From Anaerolineales bacterium (lineage in GTDB: Bacteria > Chloroflexota > Anaerolineae > Anaerolineales > DRMV01): a DNA stretch of 11,077 nt. Each line of letters starts with the position of its first letter. The stretch's first letter is position 1. Below, in pieces: positions 1-6,853 of the stretch. The stretch spans positions 1 to 11,077 of the forward strand of contig JALUBW010000154.1 in the NCBI GenBank assembly GCA_027044735.1, in the 5' to 3' direction. Both the position numbers and the translations under genes were made by a program. The notes beneath the pieces were generated by a model. That model saw only the letters and a program-made list of their open reading frames with translations, made no database searches and was not told where the DNA came from.

Positions 1-2
1 TG

Positions 3-239
3 CACGGCCGAACGGTCGTGTGGAAAGTGCCGGTTTCTGGTGGTTCTAAGCATCTGGCTGCTGTGAGCAAAATTGGTGGAACGAGCAGCATGATGCTGTT
101 GGCGATTGTCTGCGTGGTCGCCTTGTTGGTGGTGCTGATAGTTGCTGTGCTTGTGTGGTGGTTTGTGCTGCGCGGCAAGAAAACAAATGCGCCCGACGCG
201 GCTGCTTCTCAGGATGATTGGAGTGAGCCGCTGGGCTGA
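3..239 (+). CDS. C-terminal end of a membrane-anchored protein (partial)
   Basis: The reading frame is open from the left edge, so the true start probably lies outside the window. What remains is about 78 residues: a short extracytoplasmic-type stretch rich in Gly/Ser/Val, one strongly hydrophobic segment (encoded about 90-170, Leu/Val/Ile/Ala with a Trp-Trp pair), a basic stop-transfer patch (Arg-Gly-Lys-Lys), and a short acidic cytoplasmic tail. This is the layout of a C-terminal membrane anchor. In-frame GTG (18) and ATG (90, 93) codons exist, but none has a convincing ribosome binding site. A separate small single-pass protein starting at 90 cannot be excluded. The family is not recognised. 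The gene converges on the leftward dehydrogenase and shares its terminator. Confidence 0.5.
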   Translation, partial: HGRTVVWKVPVSGGSKHLAAVSKIGGTSSMMLLAIVCVVALLVVLIVAVLVWWFVLRGKKTNAPDAAASQDDWSEPLG

Positions 240-269
240 AGCGTAATTCGGGAAGTAGACCCTCAAAGT

Positions 270-303
270 AAAACTGACGGAGCAAAATGCTCCGTCAGTT
301 TTT
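270..303. terminator. Bidirectional intrinsic terminator between convergent genes
   Basis: There is a perfect 15-base inverted repeat: AAAACTGACGGAGCA at 270-284, a three-base loop, and its complement at 288-302. The stem has a GC-rich core and is flanked by A on one side and T on the other, so it gives a U-tract in either direction. It sits 31 bases after the stop of the rightward partial gene and 18 bases after the stop of the leftward dehydrogenase, so it can end both. Confidence 0.88.
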
Positions 304-320
304 ATTGGCGTGCCGAGGGC

Positions 321-1094
321 TTATTCTGCCAGCAGGGCTTGCACTTCGGCGGAGTAGTAGGCGACGAATTTGCCGCTCCAGGCGCGCGGCGCGCGCATGG
401 CAACTGCTACCAACGGCGCGGCTACCTCCTCCGGCGGGGCAAGCCGCCCTTCGCGCTTGTATTCCAAAAAGCGTTGGTGCAGTTCGGGCGGCATCACCTC
501 GGCGCCTTTTTCGCGGATCACCGCCTGCATGTCGGTATCCACAATGCCGGGGCGGAAGGCGACGGCGGTTATGAGCGGCTCTTCCACCGCCAGCACGGCT
601 ACGAAGTGGTTGAGGGCGGCTTTCGCAGAGCAGTATGCGCCCCATGCAGGGTAAGGGTGGATTGCCGCTCCGCTGGAAACCAGCACGGCGCGCCCTTGGG
701 CTTTGCGCAAAAGCGGCAGCGCGGCGCTAACCAGCATCACACCGCCGAGCAAGTTCACCCGCCAGTTGTAAAGCCATTCTTCGGCTTTGGCTTTGGCAAT
801 TGGCGCGAGCGGCTGGATTATCCCCGCGTTGTGGATTACGGCGTCAATGCGTCCAAAATGCTCGGCGGCTTTTTCAGCCATTTGGCGGGCGGTGGCTTCT
901 CCACCGATGTCGCCCGCGACGGTGAGCACATCTGCGCCCAGTTTGCGGGCTTCTTCTGCTACTTTTTCCAAGCGGGCGGAGTCGCGCGCGTTGATGACAA
1001 GATTCGCGCCGCGGCGGGCGGCTTCTTTTGCCGTTGCCGCCCCCAACCCCCGCGAAGCGCCGCTCAGCAGGATTACCGGTTTTTGAATGTTCAT
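321..1094 (-). CDS. Short-chain dehydrogenase/reductase (SDR), NAD(P)-dependent
   Basis: This is a cytosolic oxidoreductase of the classical SDR family, 257 residues, a normal length. It shows the cofactor-binding GASRGLG at residues 12-18, Asp62 in the position that contacts adenine, HNAG at 88-91, Asn114, the catalytic Ser (140/141), and Tyr154-x3-Lys158 in YCSAK, followed by the RPG motif at 181-183. The FRPGIVDTDMQ region resembles the sepiapterin reductase/benzil reductase branch, but the substrate cannot be read from sequence. Start choice: a GGAGGG site at 1104-1109 lies 9 bases before the ATG at 1094. The longer ATG at 1103 touches that site with no spacing, so the shorter form (lacking MGK) is preferred. 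It stands alone, 325 bases downstream of the permease gene. Confidence 0.9.
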   Translation of the reverse strand: MNIQKPVILLSGASRGLGAATAKEAARRGANLVINARDSARLEKVAEEARKLGADVLTVAGDIGGEATARQMAEKAAEHFGRIDAVIHNAGIIQPLAPIAKAKAEEWLYNWRVNLLGGVMLVSAALPLLRKAQGRAVLVSSGAAIHPYPAWGAYCSAKAALNHFVAVLAVEEPLITAVAFRPGIVDTDMQAVIREKGAEVMPPELHQRFLEYKREGRLAPPEEVAAPLVAVAMRAPRAWSGKFVAYYSAEVQALLAE

Positions 1095-1103
1095 TTTTCC
1101 CAT

Positions 1104-1109
1104 CCCTCC
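1104..1109 (-). promoter_or_regulatory. Ribosome binding site that decides the SDR start
   Basis: On the minus strand this reads GGAGGG. It is 9 bases from the ATG at 1094 and 0 bases from the ATG at 1103, so it supports the downstream start. Confidence 0.6.
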
Positions 1110-1225
1110 GTTAGTTCTTCAATTCGGTGCTTTGGCGTCTCCATGCGAAGCCAAGTTGTGGATGGCGATTCACGGATCGCCGATTTACTGTAATTACCTA
1201 CCCAGAAGCGCTGCAGTGGCTTTTC

Positions 1226-1327
1226 GCCCTCACCTTACCCCCGCTGCGCGCCCCCTCTCCTCTCCCATTGGGAGAGGAGAGGGGGCTGAGCCGCCGCGAA
1301 GCAAGGCTCTGGGGGAGTGGTGAGGGC
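1226..1327. repeat. Intergenic palindromic element with branched fold
   Basis: The outer arms GCCCTCACCTTACCCCC (1226-1242) and GGGGGAGTGGTGAGGGC (1311-1327) pair at 14 of 17 positions. Inside them is a perfect 16-base hairpin (1251-1266 with 1270-1285, loop ATT), then a small GAGCC/GGCTC hairpin (1288-1292 with 1305-1309). It has no T-tract, so it is not a standard terminator. C-rich/G-rich palindromes starting CCCTCACC are common dispersed repeats in bacterial genomes. It occupies most of the 325-base gap between permease and dehydrogenase. The rest of that gap (1110-1225 and 1328-1418) shows only a short GGCGAT/ATCGCC hairpin near 1162-1179 and no gene. Confidence 0.75.
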
Positions 1328-1418
1328 AAGCAAGGTGTAATGTCGTTTTATGACCTGACAGAGTGATTGGAATATTGCTTGTCAACCTCGTTTTCGGCGC
1401 AGGGTAGGTGGTTACAAT

Positions 1419-3761
1419 TTACCTCCTTTTTGGCGCTCGCTTTAGCCAGCGCTTTAGCCCGTGTTTGATGGGGTTGTAGTGCTTCACCATTATCACATTC
1501 ACATCGGCTTGCTCGGCAATCCGCTGGGGGATTGTGCCAAATAGGGCGCGTTCCCAAAAGCCTTCCTCCGAAGCGCCCACCACGATTTCTTCAAAATTGT
1601 GCTCTTTGGCGTATTTGAGCACATCTTGCACCACATCTTCGGCGGGAATTAGGCGGAGTTCCACAGGGTAATTTGTGAACACCGAAAGCAGTTCAAGCAA
1701 TTCGCGGCGGCGCTCTTCAGCCTGCTTGTCGTCTTCGTTGTGCAATAGAAGGTGCAGGGCTACCACCTCTGGTTTTGGGGCATCGGGCGGCAGCACTTGC
1801 TCGGCGGTGTAAACCGCTTGCGCCACGGCAATTTCAACCGCCAGTGGGGTGTGGGGGCCGCCTGCAACCGGCACAAGGATGCGCTTTGGCGGCTTTACGG
1901 GCTTGACCAGCCGCACGACTGCAAGGTCGCAGGGCGGGTTTTCGGAGATTTCGTCAAGCACTTTGCCCATGCTCGCGTCGGAATGCGAGCGGCCGGGCCA
2001 GTTGAGAAGCATTAGGTCTGCCTTGCGCTCTTGCGCAGCGGTGATGATGGAGCGGGAAATTTTGCGCCCTAACCGCAGTTGTGTGCGCACGGGAATGTTG
2101 AATTCTTGCCCGACTTCCACCACCGTGTCCAGCAACGGCCTGCCTTGCTTGAGGAAGCGCCGTCCTTCGCTCAGCCCGAGTTGCGGTGGCACTAAAATCA
2201 CATGCAGGGCAAAAATTTCGCCTTCGTAGTAGTATGCCAGCATGGAGGCGAGTTTTGCCATTTCGCGCGGCTGCGAGCCGTGGTCAACCGGCAGCATGAT
2301 GGAAAAGCCGCGCTCGGCAATCGTTTCTTCCAGCAGGATGGTGTCGGCTTCGCGGCGCGCTTCCTCCCTTCCGCCCCAGCGGGCGAACAGGAACACGCCG
2401 ATGGCGATCCACACGAGCGTTGCCGTCCACGCAATTGGGCTGGCGCGGAAGAGGTCAATTGCCAAAAAGCCCTGTGCCAGAATTGCGAGAATCGGCACTG
2501 CCGGCACCCACGGCACGCGGAACGGCCTTTCCAAATCGGGCTTGGTTTTGCGCAGGCGGATTAGCGAGACGTTGGTGAGCAGGAAAAGCATAAGGAAGGT
2601 GAGCGACGCGCCGCTGGCGACGTCGGCGACGGGCAATGAAACCGCCATGACGATTATCAGCACGCCGCTCATCATAATCGCGATGTGAGGGGTGCGTGTG
2701 CGCGGGTGCACTTTGCCGAACATTTCGGGCAGGTCGCCGCCCCTTCCCATGGCAAATGAGACCCGCGAACTGGAATACACGGTTGCGTTTAGCGCCGAAA
2801 TTGTGGAGGCAAGCCCGCCCAAAATCATTATCAGCGTGCCGTAGGGCATGATATGCGAGGCGAGGCGGATCATGGCGCGGTCGCCCTCTTTGCCGAGGTA
2901 TTGCCAAATTGGCAAGCCGCCGGTGTCGGCGTGGGTCAGCGCTCCGATTGCCACAAACGCCACCAGCAGGTAAATGGCGACCACAATGGCGATGGAATAG
3001 AAAATGGCTTTGGGCAGGTTTTTGCCGGGGTCTTTCAACTCTTCGCCGCTTTGGGCGATGATTTCGTAGCCCTCAAATGCCACAAAGGTCAAGCCCATCG
3101 CGCTGAAAACGCCCCAAATGCCGTGCGGGAAGGGCACGGGGTCGTGCAAAAAGTGGTCAGGCCAGTTGGGGATGTGGAACATTGCCTTGATGCCGTATGC
3201 CGAAACGGTCAGCAACACGAGGATTTTGAAAATGGTGACGATGTTGCCCACCGTGCCGGTTTCGGATGCGCCGCGCAGGTTGACATACATGAACAAAATT
3301 ACCACCAGCACGGCGCTGATTTTGATTGCCAAATCTTCGGCGTTCATGCCAAGGAGCATCGGCGTGTGGGAGAAAGAGATGCCTGCCCACTTCAGAAACT
3401 CAACGAAAAATGTGCCAAAGATGATGGAATAGAGGCTACACGCTACCGAGTGGCTGAACCACGAAATCCAGCCCGAAAAGAAGCCCCAAAAGCGGGAAAG
3501 CCCTTGTCTAACCCATAGGTAGCCGCCGCCTGCTTCGGGGATGGCGGCGCCAAGTTCGGCGTAGGTGAGGCCGGTGAGGCTGGTCACGATGCCGTTGAGG
3601 AAAAACGCCAAAAGCAAGCCCACTGGGCCGGCTTCGCCTGCGGCTATGCCGGTGAGGCCGAAAATGCCTGCACCGATCATCGCCCCTACGCCGATCATGG
3701 TTACATCCAAAAGCCCCATGCCACGGCTTAGAGAGACGGTTACTCTGCGAGAATGCGTCAT
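1419..3761 (-). CDS. APC-family amino-acid permease with two C-terminal UspA domains
   Basis: This is a 780-residue fusion. Residues about 14-462 are a 12-helix amino-acid/polyamine/organocation transporter in the cytoplasmic membrane. The first helix has the substrate-binding VGAMIGAGIFGLTG (25-38). Helix 6 has FVAFEGYEIIAQSGEE (226-241), typical of the family, and the loop ERPFRVPWVP (411-420) precedes the last helices. Residues about 486-619 and 627-761 are two universal stress protein folds in the cytosol. Each begins with a beta-strand (MLPVD, ILVPVAGG) and ends with a strand (LAVVRL, VNVIMVK). The second keeps a degenerate nucleotide-binding loop (VGASEEGFWERALFGT, 728-743), and the first is more degenerate. 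By family knowledge the permease imports or exchanges amino acids, and the Usp domains may sense ATP or stress to gate it, which is inference. The minus-strand ATG is preceded by a weak AAGGG about 10 bases upstream. Repeat elements begin about 40 bases upstream of the start. Confidence 0.92.
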   Translation of the reverse strand: MTHSRRVTVSLSRGMGLLDVTMIGVGAMIGAGIFGLTGIAAGEAGPVGLLLAFFLNGIVTSLTGLTYAELGAAIPEAGGGYLWVRQGLSRFWGFFSGWISWFSHSVACSLYSIIFGTFFVEFLKWAGISFSHTPMLLGMNAEDLAIKISAVLVVILFMYVNLRGASETGTVGNIVTIFKILVLLTVSAYGIKAMFHIPNWPDHFLHDPVPFPHGIWGVFSAMGLTFVAFEGYEIIAQSGEELKDPGKNLPKAIFYSIAIVVAIYLLVAFVAIGALTHADTGGLPIWQYLGKEGDRAMIRLASHIMPYGTLIMILGGLASTISALNATVYSSSRVSFAMGRGGDLPEMFGKVHPRTRTPHIAIMMSGVLIIVMAVSLPVADVASGASLTFLMLFLLTNVSLIRLRKTKPDLERPFRVPWVPAVPILAILAQGFLAIDLFRASPIAWTATLVWIAIGVFLFARWGGREEARREADTILLEETIAERGFSIMLPVDHGSQPREMAKLASMLAYYYEGEIFALHVILVPPQLGLSEGRRFLKQGRPLLDTVVEVGQEFNIPVRTQLRLGRKISRSIITAAQERKADLMLLNWPGRSHSDASMGKVLDEISENPPCDLAVVRLVKPVKPPKRILVPVAGGPHTPLAVEIAVAQAVYTAEQVLPPDAPKPEVVALHLLLHNEDDKQAEERRRELLELLSVFTNYPVELRLIPAEDVVQDVLKYAKEHNFEEIVVGASEEGFWERALFGTIPQRIAEQADVNVIMVKHYNPIKHGLKRWLKRAPKRR

Positions 3762-3845
3762 GGTTGATACCCTTTATGCCGATAGAAACGCGGTTTGCTT
3801 AGACTCTATCCGAAAAAATTAGGAGTTACGCAGTTCCCCTGCTTT

Positions 3846-3936
3846 ATGTCACCGCGAGCCGGTCTACGAGCGCCGAGGCGGTTTCCCTCACAGTGTGGGG
3901 GATGGCTTCGCCGCCTATGGCGGCTCGCCATGACAT
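3846..3936. repeat. Palindromic intergenic repeat, copy A
   Basis: The ends ATGTCACCGCGAGCC (3846-3860) and GGCTCGCCATGACAT (3922-3936) are inverted at 13 of 15 positions. Near the right end is a perfect GCCGCC-TAT-GGCGGC hairpin (3910-3924). It is homologous to copy B at 4206-4290: both start GTCA..GCGAGCC, both carry a TTTCCC/TCTCCC core, and both end with a TAT-loop hairpin and a TGACA terminus. The TGTCA/GTCATTGCGAG type of repeat is widespread in bacterial genomes. Confidence 0.7.
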
Positions 3937-3948
3937 GAAAACGAGCGC

Positions 3949-4153
3949 CTGATTGACTGACAAAACTTCAGTTGTTTACCAAATCTCTCCTATCCCCCGA
4001 TGAGCCTCGCCTGCGCTCGGCTCATCTACCCCCTTCCCTCCCTTAGTAAGGGAGGGAAGGGGGCAGCTATGGCGACGCGATAGCGTTGCCGTAGCGGGGG
4101 AAGGGAGAGCTCAAGCCCCAAAGGTGATACAGGGCGATTTGTCAGTCAACCAG
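3949..4153. mobile_element. MITE-like element, 205 bases, with target-site duplication
   Basis: The terminal inverted repeats CTGATTGACTGACAAA (3949-3964) and TTTGTCAGTCAACCAG (4138-4153) match at 15 of 16 positions. Abutting them on the outside is a direct repeat: AAACGAGCGC at 3939-3948 and AAACGAGCAC at 4154-4163 (9 of 10). Terminal inverted repeats plus an immediately adjacent direct repeat are the signature of a transposed non-autonomous element. It has no ORF. It carries a branched palindromic element inside (3985-4109). The mobilising transposase is not in this window. Confidence 0.68.
3985..4109. repeat. Branched palindromic element (four-way junction)
   Basis: The outer arms CTCTCCTATCCCCC (3985-3998) and GGGGGAAGGGAGAG (4096-4109) pair at 12 of 14 positions. 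They enclose three consecutive hairpins with almost no unpaired bases between them: GATGAGCC/GGCTCATC (3999-4006 with 4019-4026), a perfect 16-base hairpin (4029-4044 with 4048-4063, loop AGT), and GCTATGGCGACGC/GCGTTGCCGTAGC (4066-4078 with 4083-4095, 11 of 13). The design matches the element at 1226-1327. No T-tract follows, so it is not a canonical terminator. Confidence 0.72.
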
Positions 4154-4205
4154 AAACGAGCACTTCTACGGGCAACTGCGTAAGTCCTAAAAATATCGTG
4201 ATGGC

Positions 4206-4290
4206 GTCATTGCGAGCCCCGCAGGGGCGAAGCAATCTCCCTTTTACCGGTCAGGAGACTGCTTCGGCGGCTATGCCGCCTCGCAGTGAC
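4206..4290. repeat. Palindromic intergenic repeat, copy B
   Basis: The outer arms GTCATTGCGA (4206-4215) and TCGCAGTGAC (4281-4290) pair with one G-T wobble. Inside are CCCC-GCA-GGGG (4217-4227), a longer stem GAAGCAATCTCC/GGAGACTGCTTC (4229-4240 with 4254-4265), and GGCGGC-TAT-GCCGCC (4266-4280). This is again a cloverleaf-like arrangement. It is homologous to copy A about 270 bases away. Confidence 0.75.
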
Positions 4291-4292
4291 AC

Positions 4293-4325
4293 ATCCGAAA
4301 AAATTTTGAAAAAATTTTTTCGGAT
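4293..4325. repeat. AT-rich perfect hairpin
   Basis: ATCCGAAAAAATTTT (4293-4307), loop GAA, and its exact complement (4311-4325) form a 15-base hairpin. The same core sequence occurs at 3808-3820, marking the left end of the outer inverted-repeat unit. It has runs of T in both directions, but the stem is AT-rich, so a terminator role is doubtful. Confidence 0.6.
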
Positions 4326-4346
4326 AGGCTCTTAGGTGCTCCGTCT

Positions 4347-4377
4347 AAAACAAAAAGATTGAGCGCCCCGCGGGCGC
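4347..4377 (-). terminator. Possible second terminator after the malic enzyme gene
   Basis: On the minus strand there is a GCGCCC-GCG-GGGCGC hairpin (4363-4377). Five bases later it is followed by a T-rich tract (TTTTTGTTTT, 4347-4356). The offset T-tract makes it weaker than the hairpin closer to the gene. It may serve as a backup. Confidence 0.4.
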
Positions 4378-4420
4378 CCTGTGCCGCGGCATATTGTACC
4401 AAAATTTGGGAAGCGGGCAG

Positions 4421-4455
4421 AAAACGCAAAAGCCGAGGGCAATTGCCCTCGGCTT
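4421..4455 (-). terminator. Intrinsic terminator of the malic enzyme gene
   Basis: A perfect 26-base palindrome at 4430-4455 (arms AAGCCGAGGGC, loop AATT) lies 32 bases after the malic enzyme stop codon. On the minus strand it runs into TTTTGCGTTTT. A strong GC stem plus T-rich tail is typical of Rho-independent termination. Confidence 0.8.
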
Positions 4456-4487
4456 GCTTGCATTGTTGCATTGTTTGGAGCGCGATT

Positions 4488-6746
4488 TTATTCGCGGCTG
4501 TTGGCGTCCATTACGGCGACGGCGGCAACGTTCACAATATCCTTCACATCGTCGCCGGTTTGGAGCACGTGCACCGGTGCGCCCACGCCCAGCAGGATGG
4601 GGCCGATTGCCTGCGCTTTGCCCAAGCGCGCCAGCAGTTTGTAGGCGATGTTTGCGGCTTCCAGTGACGGGAAGACGAGCACATTTGCTGCCTTTACGCG
4701 GCTGAACGGGTAGCGCTTTTCCACGATTTCGGCCACGACGGCGGTGTCGGCTTGCATTTCGCCGTCAATTACCAAGTCGGGGCGTTTCTCGCGCACGAGT
4801 TCAACCGCCTTGCGCACCTTTTCGCTTTCGGGGTGCGGCGTGCTGCCGAAGTTGGAGAAGGAAAGCATTGCCACGCGCGGCTCAATTTCCAACTGTTTGG
4901 CGAAGTCGGCGGCTAAGATGGCGATTTCGGCCAAATCTTCGGCGGTGGGGTCAATGTTGACGGTTGCATCGGTGAACAGGAAGACTTTGTCTTCAACAAC
5001 CATGATGTAAACGCCCGCCGCTTTGCCGATGCCGGGGGCGGTGTGGTGGATTTGGAGCGCCGGACGGATGACCTCCGGATAGTCGTAAGTCAGGCCGGAG
5101 ACGAAGGCATCGGCGTCGCCCATCTTGACCATCATTGGGCCAAGGATGTTCGGGTCGCTGATGAGTTTGTATGCTTTGGGCAGGGTGACACCCTTGCGCT
5201 GGCGAAGTTCGTAGTATGCCTTGGCGTATTCGTCGCGGCGGTCAAAATTGTGTGGGTCAACCACTTTGGGGATGTATTTCAGGCCAAGGCGTTCGGCCTT
5301 TTCGGAGATGACTTTGGGGTCGCCGATGAGGATAGGCTCGGCGATCTTTTCGTCAATCAGCCGCACAGCGGCGCGGAGGATTTTATCCTCTTCGCCCTCG
5401 GCGAAGACTACGCGCTTCTTAGTTTTTGCGGCTTTGGCTTTGTTCATGATGAAGTGGCGCACCTGCGCGCCTTTGCCCTGCCGCAGGGCAAGTTGCTCTT
5501 TGTATTCTTCAATGTCAATGTGCTTGCGGGCAACGCCGGTTTCCATAGCGGCTTGCGCCACGGCGGGGGCTTCCCAAAGCAAAACGCGCGGGTCAAACGG
5601 CTTGGGGATGATGTAGTCGGGACCGAATTTCAGGCTGTCTAAGCCGTAGGCGCGCAGTACGCTGTCGGGTACGTCTTCCTTCGCGAGCGCGGCAAGCGCT
5701 TTTGCCGCGGCAATCTTCATTTCGTCGTTGATTGCCTTTGCACGCACATCCAGCGCGCCGCGGAAGATGAATGGGAAGCCCAGCACGTTGTTGACTTGGT
5801 TCGGGTAGTCGGAGCGACCGGTCGCTACGATAGCGTCGGGGCGCACTGCTTTAGCGACTTCGTATTTGATTTCGGGATCGGGGTTAGCCATTGCGAAGAT
5901 GATGGGGTTGGGCGCCATCTTTTTGACCATTTCGGGCGTGAGGATGTCGGCAACGGAAAGCCCGTAGAACACATCTGCGCCCTCAATGGCTTCTTCTAAT
6001 GTGCGCGCATCGGTGTCGGCGGCAAATTCTTCCTTGTAAGGGTTCATTCTTTCCTTGCGACCCTTGTAAATCACGCCGCGGCTGTCGCACATGATGATGT
6101 TTTCTTTCTTGGCGCCCAGTTTTACGGCCAATTTGGCGCAGGCAATTGCCGCTGCGCCGGCGCCGGAAACCACAATTTTGATTTCGTCAATTTTCTTGCC
6201 GGTCAGTTCAAGGGCGTTGAGCAACCCTGCCGACGATATGATGGCCGTGCCGTGCTGGTCGTCGTGGAAGACCGGGATATCCAGCATTTCCTTCAGTTTT
6301 TCTTCCACATAGAAGCATTCGGGGGCTTTGATGTCTTCAAGGTTGATGCCGCCGAAGGTGGGTGCGATGGCGGCTACGACTTTGATAAGTTCATCGGGGT
6401 CGTGGGTGTCAACTTCAATGTCAAATACATCCACATCGGCAAAGCGTTTAAACAACACGCCCTTGCCTTCCATAACCGGTTTAGAGGCAAGGGCGCCACG
6501 GTCGCCGAGGCCGAGAATGGCCGTGCCGTTGGACACGACTGCCACCAAATTGCCTTTGGCGGTGTATTCGTATGCCAGTTCGGGATCTTTTTCAATTTCC
6601 AGAACCGGCACCGCCACCCCCGGCGTGTAGGCCAACCCCAAATCATGCTGGGTTTCCAGCGGCTTGGTGGGGAGAATAGAAATTTTCCCCGGCTTGCCGT
6701 TTAGGCGGTGATATTCCAGTGCTTCTTCGCGCGTTATTTTGCTCAT
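4488..6746 (-). CDS. maeB: NADP-type malic enzyme fused to a phosphotransacetylase-like domain
   Basis: This cytosolic enzyme decarboxylates malate to pyruvate with reduction of NAD(P), linking the TCA cycle to pyruvate and reducing power. At 752 residues it has the usual MaeB length. Residues 1-430 are the malic enzyme: catalytic Tyr40 in AYTPGVA, Lys95 in EGKGVLFK, metal ligands in [11 protein letters not shown] (Glu137, Asp138) and FHDDQHGTA (Asp162/163), the nucleotide loop GAGAAA (195-200), and the substrate-site asparagines ANPDPE (Asn288) and YPNQVNN. Residues about 440-752 are the Pta-like domain ([43 protein letters not shown]). In studied MaeB proteins this domain binds acetyl-CoA as an allosteric regulator and is not an active phosphotransacetylase. 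The ATG is preceded by AAAGGAG at 6756-6762, spacing 9. It is monocistronic by its terminator. Confidence 0.96.
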   Translation of the reverse strand: MSKITREEALEYHRLNGKPGKISILPTKPLETQHDLGLAYTPGVAVPVLEIEKDPELAYEYTAKGNLVAVVSNGTAILGLGDRGALASKPVMEGKGVLFKRFADVDVFDIEVDTHDPDELIKVVAAIAPTFGGINLEDIKAPECFYVEEKLKEMLDIPVFHDDQHGTAIISSAGLLNALELTGKKIDEIKIVVSGAGAAAIACAKLAVKLGAKKENIIMCDSRGVIYKGRKERMNPYKEEFAADTDARTLEEAIEGADVFYGLSVADILTPEMVKKMAPNPIIFAMANPDPEIKYEVAKAVRPDAIVATGRSDYPNQVNNVLGFPFIFRGALDVRAKAINDEMKIAAAKALAALAKEDVPDSVLRAYGLDSLKFGPDYIIPKPFDPRVLLWEAPAVAQAAMETGVARKHIDIEEYKEQLALRQGKGAQVRHFIMNKAKAAKTKKRVVFAEGEEDKILRAAVRLIDEKIAEPILIGDPKVISEKAERLGLKYIPKVVDPHNFDRRDEYAKAYYELRQRKGVTLPKAYKLISDPNILGPMMVKMGDADAFVSGLTYDYPEVIRPALQIHHTAPGIGKAAGVYIMVVEDKVFLFTDATVNIDPTAEDLAEIAILAADFAKQLEIEPRVAMLSFSNFGSTPHPESEKVRKAVELVREKRPDLVIDGEMQADTAVVAEIVEKRYPFSRVKAANVLVFPSLEAANIAYKLLARLGKAQAIGPILLGVGAPVHVLQTGDDVKDIVNVAAVAVMDANSRE

Positions 6747-6755
6747 AGGATTCCA

Positions 6756-6762
6756 CTCCTTT
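6756..6762 (-). promoter_or_regulatory. Ribosome binding site of the malic enzyme gene
   Basis: The minus strand reads AAAGGAG, nine bases before the ATG at 6746. It confirms the start. Confidence 0.7.
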
Positions 6763-6781
6763 CAATGGTTTCTGAACCTTT

Positions 6782-6853
6782 CCTCGGACGGCATTATCCG
6801 AGGGCTAAGCCCAAGTGAATAAGCCCTGTCTTTTATTATGCCCCACATGGGGC
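6782..6853 (-). other. Malic enzyme upstream region with small hairpins
   Basis: Upstream of the malic enzyme gene there are two clear inverted repeats: CCTCGGA/TCCGAGG (6782-6788 with 6797-6803, 8-base loop) and GCCCCA-CA-TGGGGC (6840-6853). A GGGCT-A-AGCCC palindrome lies between them at 6803-6813. They could be operator sites or leader RNA hairpins. A TAATAA hexamer lies next to the second palindrome on the minus strand, but I find no well-spaced -35 box, so no promoter is called. Confidence 0.3.

Larger units (their letters stand above)
3819..4190. mobile_element. Second nested inverted-repeat unit
   Basis: TTAGGAGTTACGCAGTT (3819-3835) and its inverted copy AACTGCGTAAGTCCTAA (4174-4190) match at 16 of 17 positions. 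The left arm overlaps the end of the outer unit's left arm by two bases (TT). The interior contains a palindromic repeat (3846-3936) and the innermost unit (3949-4153), with no coding potential. Arms of this kind resemble insertion-sequence ends, but I cannot name the family. Confidence 0.45.
3803..4330. mobile_element. Outer inverted-repeat-bounded unit (possible MITE or decayed insertion)
   Basis: The 18-base arms at 3803-3820 and 4313-4330 are inverted copies matching at 16 of 18 positions, with the inner 15 bases (CTATCCGAAAAAATT) identical. CTTAG directly flanks both ends (3798-3802 and 4331-4335), a candidate 5-base target duplication. No transposase is encoded inside. A third copy of the core, ATCCGAAAAAATTTT at 4293-4307, makes a hairpin with the right arm. 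The boundaries are an interpretation. The five-base match could be chance. Confidence 0.45.

Noticed and set aside
339..1193. Long rightward frame (284 codons) over the dehydrogenase
   Set aside because: It is antisense to a gene with a full set of SDR motifs and its translation shows no domain. It is a by-product of GC-rich codon use.
1251..1285. Intrinsic terminator for the permease
   Set aside because: The hairpin is strong but has no T-tract on either side and matches a repeat element. It lies about 135 bases past the stop. Termination there cannot be excluded but is not supported.
3846..4290. CRISPR-like array
   Set aside because: The repeats are palindromic and only two related copies are present, not at regular spacing and with no short direct repeats flanking spacers.
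3985..4290. tRNA or structured RNA gene suggested by cloverleaf-like folds
   Set aside because: Arm lengths and sequences do not fit tRNA (no T-arm TTCGANTCC, no anticodon loop pattern). The elements look like dispersed palindromic repeats.
4359..4705. Short rightward frames overlapping the malic enzyme terminator and C-terminus
   Set aside because: They run across two hairpins and antisense to a well-supported gene, with no start signal or domain.
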